Under the pieces are notes generated by a model. It saw only the letters and a list, made by a program, of their open reading frames with translations, did no database searches and was not told the DNA's origin. 64,000 nt of DNA from Sporichthya polymorpha DSM 43042 (GTDB lineage: Bacteria; Actinomycetota; Actinomycetes; Sporichthyales; Sporichthyaceae). This document shows positions 34,540 to 45,227 of the stretch, one piece after another (within the stretch, counting starts at the first letter, position 1; each line of letters opens with the position of its first letter). Location: positions 1,522,907-1,586,906 of the forward strand of contig NZ_KB913029.1 of the NCBI RefSeq assembly GCF_000384115.1. The letters are read 5' to 3'. The position numbers and the translations under genes were made by a program.

Positions 34540-35718
34540 ATGGGCACAGCGGGGACGACGGGACGGATGGCGCGGCGGCTCGACGGGCTGGGGACGACGA
34601 TCTTCGCCGAGATGTCCGCCCTCGCCGTCGAGACCGGGGCGGTGAACCTCGGCCAGGGCTTCCCGGACACCGACGGCCCGGCCGAGATCGTCGACGCGGT
34701 CGTGGCCGCGCTGCGGTCGGGGACGTCGAACCAGTACCCGCCGGGGCCGGGGATCCCGGCGCTGCGCACCGCGATCGCCGAGCACGGCCGCCGCTTCTGG
34801 GGCCTGGACTACGACCCCGACGGCGAGATCCTCGTGACCGCCGGCGCGACCGAGGCGATCGCCGCCGCCGTGCTCGCGCTCGTGAACCCCGGTGACGAGG
34901 TGATCGCCTTCGAACCCTGGTACGACTCCTACGCCGCGACGATCGCGATGGCCGGCGGCGTCCGGGTCCCGGTCACGATGCACGCGCCGGAGTTCGCGAT
35001 CGACCCCGACGAGCTGCGCGCCGCGATCACGCCCCGCACGCGGATGATCCTGCTGAACACCCCGCACAACCCGACCGGGCGCGTGCTCTCCCGCGCGGAG
35101 CTCACCGCGGTCGCGGAGCTGGCCGTGGAGCACGACCTCCTCGTGGTCTCCGACGAGGTCTACGAGCACCTGGTGTTCGACGGCGAGCACATCCCGATCT
35201 CGACGCTGCCGGGGATGCGCGAGCGCACCGTCCGCATCTCCTCCGCGGGCAAGACGTTCTCCTTCACCGGTTGGAAGATCGGCTGGGCCTGCGGCCCGGC
35301 GGAGCTCGTCACCGCGGTCCGGACGGCGAAGCAGTTCCTCACCTACGTCTCCGGCGCGCCGTTCCAGCCCGCGATCGCGCAGGCCCTGGGCATGCCGGAC
35401 TCCTACTTCACCGGTTTCCGCGACCAGCTCCGCGACCGCCGCGACCAGCTCGCCGGCGGGCTGCGCGAGCTCGGCTTCGACGTCGTCCAGCCAGCGGGGA
35501 CGTACTTCGTCACCACCGACGTGCGGCCCCTCGGTTGGACCGACGGCGTCGCGTTCTGCCGCGACCTCCCCCACCGGGCCGGGGTTGTCGCCATCCCCCT
35601 CGGCGTCTTCTACGACGACCCCGAGCCCGGCCGCTCCCTGGTCCGCTGGGCGTTCTGCAAACGGCCCGAGGTTCTCGATGACGCCCTCACCCGACTGCGC
35701 GTAGCGTTTTCGGGGTGA
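34540..35718 (+). CDS. Class I/II PLP-dependent aminotransferase (DapC/kynurenine-aminotransferase-like)
   Basis: 392 residues, fold-type I. Seen: NLGQGFPDTDGPAEIVDAVVAAL near residue 35, YPPGPGIPALRTAIAEH, VTAGATEAIAAAVLALVNPGDEV, LNTPHNPTGRVLSRAEL, VVSDEVYEHLVFDG, and the PLP lysine in SSAGKTFSFTGWKIGW near residue 235. Succinyl-DAP aminotransferase (lysine pathway) and kynurenine/glutamine transaminase are both plausible; sequence alone does not decide. ATG 34540 is at the proposed transcription start. Confidence 0.92.
   Translation: MGTAGTTGRMARRLDGLGTTIFAEMSALAVETGAVNLGQGFPDTDGPAEIVDAVVAALRSGTSNQYPPGPGIPALRTAIAEHGRRFWGLDYDPDGEILVTAGATEAIAAAVLALVNPGDEVIAFEPWYDSYAATIAMAGGVRVPVTMHAPEFAIDPDELRAAITPRTRMILLNTPHNPTGRVLSRAELTAVAELAVEHDLLVVSDEVYEHLVFDGEHIPISTLPGMRERTVRISSAGKTFSFTGWKIGWACGPAELVTAVRTAKQFLTYVSGAPFQPAIAQALGMPDSYFTGFRDQLRDRRDQLAGGLRELGFDVVQPAGTYFVTTDVRPLGWTDGVAFCRDLPHRAGVVAIPLGVFYDDPEPGRSLVRWAFCKRPEVLDDALTRLRVAFSG
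35702..35707 (+). promoter_or_regulatory. Candidate leaderless -10 box inside the aminotransferase end
   Basis: TAGCGT ends 7 nt before GTG 35715, so the beta-propeller gene could also be transcribed on its own. Confidence 0.35.
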
Positions 35719-37094
35719 GACACCGCGCGCGGGTCGGGCTGGTCGGGGCGCTGGCCTGCGCGCTGGCCTGCGCGCTGGCGGTGGCACCCGGCGCTTGGTG
35801 GGGAGCCGCACCGGCGGCGGAGGGCGCGCACGAGACCCTGCGGGTCAGCACGGACGGCGGGCGCGGGGAGCCGAACAACGGCAGCTTCACCCCGTCGGTC
35901 TCGCGGAACGGCCGGTACGTCGCGTTCGCCTCCGAGGCCTCGAACCTCGTGCCGGGCGACACCAACCACCGGCGCGACATCTTCGTGCGCGACGTGGCGA
36001 AGGGGACGACCACGCGGGTCAGCGTGAGCAGCCGGGGACGCCAGGGGAACCTCGACAGCTACAACCCCTCGATCAGCGACGACGGCCGCTTCGTCGTCTT
36101 CGACTCGTTCGCGACCAACCTCGTCCCCGACGACCTCAACCGCGAGGGCGACGTCTTCGTGCACGACCTCGTCGAGCACACGACCACGCGCGTGAGCCGC
36201 GGGATCGACGGCAAGGAGACCGACGCCTCCAGCGGGTTCGCGACGATCAGCGGCGACGGCAACGTCATCGCGTTCGAGTCCTCGGCGACGAACCTGCGCG
36301 CCGGGCGGCCGGGCAAGGTCACCGACATCTACCTCGTCGACCGCGCGGGGAACGTCCTCGACTGGGTGACCCGTTCCCCCGCGAACGGCGAACCCAACGG
36401 TGGGAGCGGCGACATCGCGCTCTCGCGCGACGGCCAGGTCGTCGCGTTCGCCTCGGCCGCCACCAACCTCGTCCCGGGCGACACGAACCTCGCCGACGAC
36501 GTCTTCGTCCGTGACCGCCGCGTGGGCTGGACGCAGCGCGTCAGCGTGAATTCGCTCGGTGGCGAGACCAACGACAACAGCGGCGCCCCGTCGATCTCGG
36601 ACGACGGCCGGATCGTCGTCTTCAGCTCGAACGCCTCGAGCCTGGTCTCCCTCGTGCCCGGGACGCAGAGCCTGCCGGCCTTCGTCTTCCACCGCTTTCA
36701 CACCGGCGACGACAACTTCGTCCCCGACGTCTTCGTCCACGACCGGGTCACCCGGCGGACCGAGATCGTCAGCGTCAGCACCGAGGGTGCGCAAGGCATC
36801 GCCGAGAGTTACGAGGCGTCAGTGAGCGGCGACGGCACGAAGGTGGCGTTCGCGTCGTACGCCTCGGACCTCGTCCCCGGCGACGGCCGGCCCGGCAGCG
36901 AGATCTTCCTGCGCGACCTGACGAACCGGCGCACGACGCGCCTCAGCGTCGACGGATCGGACCACCAGGGCAACGGCACCAGCGTCCAGCCGGCGATCAG
37001 TGGCGACGGCAACTGGGTCGCGTTCACCTCCGACGCGAGCAACCTCGTCCGCGGCGACCGCAACCGGTCGGGCGACGTCTTCCTGCGGCACTGA
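35715..37094 (+). CDS. Secreted TolB/WD40-like beta-propeller protein
   Basis: 459 residues. Signal peptide with a repeated ALAC segment (LVGALACALACALAVAPGAWWGAAPAA). The mature part has about seven repeats of the form PSVSRNGRYVAFASEASNLVPGD...DIFVRD...TTRVSV, typical of the PD40 / TolB-type propeller (Asp-box-like). GTG start overlaps the aminotransferase stop (GTGA). Probably extracellular or periplasm-side; binding partner unknown. No catalytic motif seen. Confidence 0.88.
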   Translation: MRHRARVGLVGALACALACALAVAPGAWWGAAPAAEGAHETLRVSTDGGRGEPNNGSFTPSVSRNGRYVAFASEASNLVPGDTNHRRDIFVRDVAKGTTTRVSVSSRGRQGNLDSYNPSISDDGRFVVFDSFATNLVPDDLNREGDVFVHDLVEHTTTRVSRGIDGKETDASSGFATISGDGNVIAFESSATNLRAGRPGKVTDIYLVDRAGNVLDWVTRSPANGEPNGGSGDIALSRDGQVVAFASAATNLVPGDTNLADDVFVRDRRVGWTQRVSVNSLGGETNDNSGAPSISDDGRIVVFSSNASSLVSLVPGTQSLPAFVFHRFHTGDDNFVPDVFVHDRVTRRTEIVSVSTEGAQGIAESYEASVSGDGTKVAFASYASDLVPGDGRPGSEIFLRDLTNRRTTRLSVDGSDHQGNGTSVQPAISGDGNWVAFTSDASNLVRGDRNRSGDVFLRH

Positions 37095-37262
37095 TCGCGC
37101 CGTTGCGCGGCACCTCAAGATCGCCGCCGAGGGCGCCGATACCCCGATCGGGCCGGGGATCCGGGAGCGGCACGCGGACGGTTGTGCCCTGTGTCACGAT
37201 TTCGCAGTTCTCGGTTCGACCTTGATCAGGTCAAGGAAAAGTTGGGTCTCGTCAGAGGCACC

Positions 37263-37268
37263 CATACT
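37263..37268 (+). promoter_or_regulatory. Leaderless -10 box for the zinc-ribbon gene
   Basis: CATACT ends 6 nt before ATG 37275, with TTGGGT 15 bp upstream as a possible -35. A dyad GACCT-N5-AGGTC (37218-37232) lies just upstream. Confidence 0.45.
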
Positions 37269-37274
37269 CAGACC

Positions 37275-37838
37275 ATGACTCGTCGAACTGCAGCCGTGGC
37301 TCCTGGCGCACCCTCGATCGTGTCGACCCTGCCGGCGGTCGCTGAGCTCGCCGTCGAGGGTGCGACCGTCGGCGGTGGCGGCGCCCCGAGCGCGGTTCCC
37401 TCGCTGCTGCGCCCGGAGACGTACGAGTGCGCGAACTGCGGGGGTCGCTTCGAGGCGCGCAACCGCCCGACCCCGTACTGCACGAAGCAGTGCGGCGCCG
37501 AGGCCAAGACGGTCCGCTACGCCCGCAAGGCTCGCGCCGAGCACGGCACGGAACTTCCGGAGACCGTCCGGACCGCCCTGCACCGCCAGTTCGTCCACGC
37601 CCTCACCGAGTGCGCCTGGGACAAGTGGAGCGGTGAGCCCGAGCCCGGCCCCGTCGTCCCGCCGGAGGTCGAGCCGCTCGCCGAGCACCTCGACGCCCAG
37701 ATCCCCGACGCCGACGTCTTCGCGCGGCGCGCCAACGGCATGAAGGTCCGGGTCCTCGCGGACTCCGAGCTCCGCCCGTGCGACGTCCAGGAGTGGGACT
37801 CGGTCTGGCGCGACTGGGTCAACGCCCACGCCCGCTGA
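37275..37838 (+). CDS. Zinc-ribbon protein of unknown function
   Basis: 187 residues. Disordered Ala/Gly/Pro N-terminus, then a four-cysteine motif ECANCGGRFEARNRPTPYCTKQCGAEAKTVRYARK (Cys-x2-Cys-x14-Cys-x3-Cys) near residues 55-80, likely binding zinc. A helical region follows (PETVRTALHRQFVHALTECAWDKW), with an acidic/Pro linker and an aromatic-rich end (VQEWDSVWRDWVNAHAR). No family recognised; the ribbon resembles those of nucleic-acid-binding or HNH-related proteins. Upstream in-frame codons exist but the leaderless signal supports ATG 37275. Confidence 0.75.
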   Translation: MTRRTAAVAPGAPSIVSTLPAVAELAVEGATVGGGGAPSAVPSLLRPETYECANCGGRFEARNRPTPYCTKQCGAEAKTVRYARKARAEHGTELPETVRTALHRQFVHALTECAWDKWSGEPEPGPVVPPEVEPLAEHLDAQIPDADVFARRANGMKVRVLADSELRPCDVQEWDSVWRDWVNAHAR

Positions 37839-37848
37839 TTTCTCGTAG

Positions 37849-37892
37849 CGTCCGGCGAACTGAGGCCTATATAGGCCACAGTCCGCCGGACG
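37849..37892. repeat. Nested-dyad intergenic repeat, copy 2 (terminator-like)
   Basis: Arms CGTCCGGCG (37849-37857) and CGCCGGACG (37884-37892) enclose TGAGGCC-TATATA-GGCCACA. It matches the element at 21070-21117 almost throughout. Here it fills the gap between the convergent zinc-ribbon and clpB genes and probably terminates both. Confidence 0.78.
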
Positions 37893-37898
37893 TTGTGG

Positions 37899-40487
<2,589 letters not shown>

Positions 40488-40526
40488 GGGGTTCTCCCTT
40501 TGCCGCGGCCACTCGGGCCGCGGGGG

Positions 40527-40982
40527 TCAGCGGGCTAGATCAGGGCCGGGTCGGCGGGTCTCGCGGCGCCAGACCACGACCGCACTCGGCGGGGGCTCGT
40601 ACACCGCGGGCAGGTTCACGCGGCGGTAGTTCGGGGACGTCGCCTCGGAGGTCTTCTCCCGCAGCGCGGCCGTGACGAACGCGAGTTCGGCCTCCAGTTC
40701 GGCGATGCGCATCCGGAGTTCGTCGTTGGCGTTCTCGAGGTCGAGGATCCGTTTGATGCCGGCGAGGTTGACGCCCTCCTCCTGCGAGAGGCGGGCGACC
40801 TCACGGAGGCGCTCGATGTCGCGGGCCGAGTACCGCCGGCCGCGGCCCGAGGCGCGACCGGGCGACACCAGGCCCAACCGGTCGTACTGACGCAGGGTCT
40901 GCGGGTGGAGTCCGGAGAGCTGGGCGGCCACGGAGATGACGTAGACGCCCACCTCCCAGGTCTCGTCGCGCGGGGAACTCAT
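40527..40982 (-). CDS. hspR: Heat-shock repressor HspR (MerR family)
   Basis: 151 residues. MerR-type DNA-binding domain VISVAAQLSGLHPQTLRQYDRLGLVSPGRASGRGRRYSARDIERL, then a helical region LSQEEGVNLAGIKRILDLENANDELRMRIAELEAEL. HspR binds HAIR elements and represses dnaK/clpB operons, with DnaK as co-repressor. ATG overlaps the dnaJ stop by 4 bp. Predicted sites are at 44673-44693 and 44725-44745. Confidence 0.95.
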   Translation of the reverse strand: MSSPRDETWEVGVYVISVAAQLSGLHPQTLRQYDRLGLVSPGRASGRGRRYSARDIERLREVARLSQEEGVNLAGIKRILDLENANDELRMRIAELEAELAFVTAALREKTSEATSPNYRRVNLPAVYEPPPSAVVVWRRETRRPGPDLAR

Positions 40983-42139
40983 GCCTCCTCCTCCGTCGCC
41001 GCGGCCGTCCGGGCCGCGGTGGCCATCAGCTCGGCGCGGGGGTCGTCGCCCGCGGTCGCGGCGGCGAAGGCGGCAAGCGCCTTGCGCGCGTCGCTGTTGA
41101 GGTTCGCCGGCACCGCCACCGAGACGGTGACGAGCAGGTCGCCCCGGGTGCCGTCCTTGCGGGGCACCCCGCGGCCGCGGACCCGCATGGTCCGGCCGTT
41201 CGCGGTGCCCGGCGCGAGGCGCAGCGTGACGGGCGCACCCGTCAGGGTCGGCACCTTCACCTCGGCGCCCATCGCAGCCTCCGGGAAGGTGACCGGCAGC
41301 GTGAGCGTCAGGTTGTCGCCCTTGCGCCCGAAGACCGGGTGCGGGCGGACGTGCACGCTGATGTACAGGTCACCGGGCGGGCCGCCACGTTCGCCGGGCG
41401 CGCCCTTGCCCTTGAGCTTGATCTTCTGCCCGTCGGCGACGCCGGCGGGGATGCGCGTGTTGACGGTCCGCGAGCTCTGTCCGCGGCCGCTGCCCGAGCA
41501 GGTCGGGCACGGGTCGTCGACGATCAGCCCGCGGCCGCGGCAGGCCTGGCACGGCTCGCTCATCGCGAACCCGCCGAGGTTGCGGCTGACACTGCCCACG
41601 CCCTCGCAGGCGGGGCAGACGCGCGGCGCCGTCCCCGACTTCGCCCCGGTGCCGGCACAGGCCGGGCAGGCGCGCTCGCTGGTGAGACGCAGCGGGACGG
41701 TCACGCCCTCGACGGCCTGGACGAAGTCGATCGTCACGGCGGTCTCGACGTCGGCCCCACGCCGGGCAGCGGTCTGCCCACGGCGGTTGAAGATCCCGCC
41801 GAGGATGTCGCCGAGCCCGCCGTCCCCGCCGAAGGTGAAGTCGAAGTTGCCGCCGCCGGGCGCGCCCCCGCGACCCGGCCCGCCGAAGTTCCGGAAGCCG
41901 CCGCCCGCGAACAGCTCCCGACCCTCGTCGTACTCCTTGCGCTTGGCCTCGTCGCCGAGGACCGAGTAGGCCTCCGAGACCTCCTTGAACTTCGCCTCGG
42001 CCTCGGGGTTGTTCTTGTTCGAGTCGGGGTGAAGCTCCTTGGCCAGCCGGCGGTAGGCCTTCTTGATCTCGGCCTGGGAGGCGCCCTTCTTCAGGCCGAG
42101 GACGGCGTAGAGGTCCTTGTCCAAGTACTCACGCGTCAT
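40979..42139 (-). CDS. dnaJ: Chaperone protein DnaJ
   Basis: 386 residues. J domain at the N-terminus (DLYAVLGLKKGASQAEIKKAYRRLAKELHPDSNKNN, with HPD), Gly/Phe-rich region (FAGGGFRNFGGPGRGG), and four zinc-binding repeats (CPACAGTG, CPACEGVG, CQACRGRG, CPTCSGSG) at about residues 158-220. The C-terminal substrate-binding domains follow. Complete type I DnaJ. Third gene of the dnaK operon. Confidence 0.97.
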   Translation of the reverse strand: MTREYLDKDLYAVLGLKKGASQAEIKKAYRRLAKELHPDSNKNNPEAEAKFKEVSEAYSVLGDEAKRKEYDEGRELFAGGGFRNFGGPGRGGAPGGGNFDFTFGGDGGLGDILGGIFNRRGQTAARRGADVETAVTIDFVQAVEGVTVPLRLTSERACPACAGTGAKSGTAPRVCPACEGVGSVSRNLGGFAMSEPCQACRGRGLIVDDPCPTCSGSGRGQSSRTVNTRIPAGVADGQKIKLKGKGAPGERGGPPGDLYISVHVRPHPVFGRKGDNLTLTLPVTFPEAAMGAEVKVPTLTGAPVTLRLAPGTANGRTMRVRGRGVPRKDGTRGDLLVTVSVAVPANLNSDARKALAAFAAATAGDDPRAELMATAARTAAATEEEA

Positions 42140-42177
42140 CTACGCCGCCCCTCCCTTCGTGCTCAGGTAAGTGTTCG

Positions 42178-42803
42178 TCAGTTTTCTGCGGACGGGTCCG
42201 GCTCCGCGACCTTGACGCGCGCGGGCCGGAGAATGCGCTCGCCGACCCGGTAGCCGGCCTGGAGGATCTGGACGCACGTCGGTTCGGAGACCTCCGCCGA
42301 GTACTCGTGCATCAGCGCCTCGTGGACGTTCGGGTCGAACGCGTCGCCCTCGGTGCCGAAGGCCTGGAGGCCGAGCTTGTTCAGCGTGGCCTCCAGTCCT
42401 TCCGCGACGACCTTGAACCCCCCGACGAGCTCGCCGTGGTCCCGCGCCCGACCGATGTCGTCGAGCACGGGCACCAGCTCGGAGAGCACGGCGATCGACG
42501 CGAGCTCCCGCACCGCCTCGCGGTCCCGGTCGACCCGCTTGCGGTAGTTGGCGTACTCCGCCGTCACCCGCTGCAGGTCTGCGGTCCGCTCCGCGAGTTC
42601 CGCCTCCACGGCTCCGTCGTTCGGCCCACCGACGGACCCGGGCGGGGCCATCGGCGGCGTCATGTTCGGAGCCCCGCCGGGAGCGGCGTCGCTGACGCCA
42701 CCAGGAACTGAGGTGGCGTCAGGACGGACCTCCCCCGTCGTCGGGTCGATGCGCCGCTTGTCGCGGATCACCGGCTCGAACGGAGTCTGCTCGTTCTCGG
42801 AAG

Positions 42804-42807
<4 letters not shown>
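42178..42807 (-). CDS. grpE: Nucleotide exchange factor GrpE
   Basis: 209 residues. Disordered Pro/Gly N-terminus, long coiled-coil helix ([34 protein letters not shown]), then the beta-wing domain with [54 protein letters not shown]. Promotes ADP release from DnaK. Overlaps the dnaK stop by 4 bp. Confidence 0.96.
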
Positions 42808-44657
<1,850 letters not shown>

Positions 44658-44672
44658 GAGCTTCCTCCACAA

Positions 44673-44693
44673 GTTGAGCTTCCTGCGCTCAGG
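44673..44693 (-). promoter_or_regulatory. HAIR-like HspR site 2 (overlaps dnaK -10/start region)
   Basis: Minus strand reads CCTGAGC-N7-GCTCAAC, 10 of 14 matches to the HAIR consensus CTTGAGT-N7-ACTCAAG. It overlaps the proposed -10 at 44691-44696. Confidence 0.55.
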
Positions 44694-44720
44694 TTATGAG
44701 GGTGGTTGCCCCACCGTCAA
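44691..44720 (-). promoter_or_regulatory. Predicted dnaK promoter
   Basis: Minus strand TTGACG (44720-44715) and TAACCT (44696-44691) are separated by 18 bp, a good vegetative-type promoter flanked by the two HAIR-like sites. Confidence 0.6.
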
Positions 44721-44724
44721 ATTC

Positions 44725-44745
44725 CTTGAGTCTGATTGGCTCAAC
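44725..44745 (-). promoter_or_regulatory. HAIR-like HspR site 1 (upstream of dnaK -35)
   Basis: Minus strand reads GTTGAGC-N7-ACTCAAG, 12 of 14 matches to the HAIR consensus. It lies 4 bp upstream of the -35 box and 52 bp (about five turns) from site 2. Confidence 0.72.
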
Positions 44746-44812
44746 TGTGCGGATGGCCTCGGTATTCCTGGGGGCAGCCCGTCCTCGGCGGGAGTCGTTC
44801 CGCGCTGCCGGC

Positions 44813-44907
44813 GGTGCTGAACTGCGCAGCCGGTGCAGGTCAGCACAGGGGGCCGGCCCCGAAGCCGTGCTGATCTGCGCACTCGGCGCACACCGGCCCG
44901 CCACGCA
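44813..44907 (+). repeat. Interspersed repeat, long copy A
   Basis: Contains two versions of the unit (CTGAACTGCGCAGCCGGTGC at 44816 and GTGCTGATCTGCGCACTCGG at 44868) separated by a CCCGAAGCC spacer. The same arrangement recurs at 45063-45151. Located in the 570-bp space between dnaK and the metalloprotease gene, which holds no gene. Confidence 0.75.
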
Positions 44908-45062
44908 CGGCCGCCACGCACGGCCGGGGCGCACGGGAGCGGGGCCCAGGGCAGCGGGGCGGGCGGGAACTCTCCCGGCGGCCCGCGGCTAGGCGGTGGT
45001 GACGCGAGGAGGCCGGCGAGGCGGGGCGAGCGGGGCTCGGCCTCGGCAGTCGGGTGCGGGTC

Positions 45063-45151
45063 GGTGCTGATCTGCGCACCCGGTGCAGGTCGGCACGGGC
45101 GGGCAGGCCCGAAGCCGTGCTGATCTGCGCACCCGGCGCAGGCCAGCCCGC
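45063..45151 (+). repeat. Interspersed repeat, long copy B
   Basis: Near-duplicate of copy A, 250 bp downstream: GTGCTGATCTGCGCACCCGG near 45065, then the CCCGAAGCC spacer, then GTGCTGATCTGCGCACCCGG at 45118. Single units also occur near 31141-31220. Confidence 0.75.
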
Positions 45152-45203
45152 GGCGCGCGGCCGGGGCGCGCGGCCGGGGCGCGCGGCCGGGGCGCGCGGC
45201 CGG
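45152..45203 (+). repeat. 13-bp tandem repeat (4 copies)
   Basis: GGCGCGCGGCCGG is repeated four times exactly, followed by related GGCGGGGCGGCC units up to 45228. It abuts the stop codon of the metalloprotease gene. Length variation between strains is likely. Confidence 0.85.
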
Positions 45204-45227
45204 GGCGGGGCGGCCGGGGCGGGGCGG

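Noticed and set aside
44997-45227. GC-rich tandem region considered as a CRISPR array
   Set aside because: Units are contiguous 13-mers without spacers and no cas gene is nearby.
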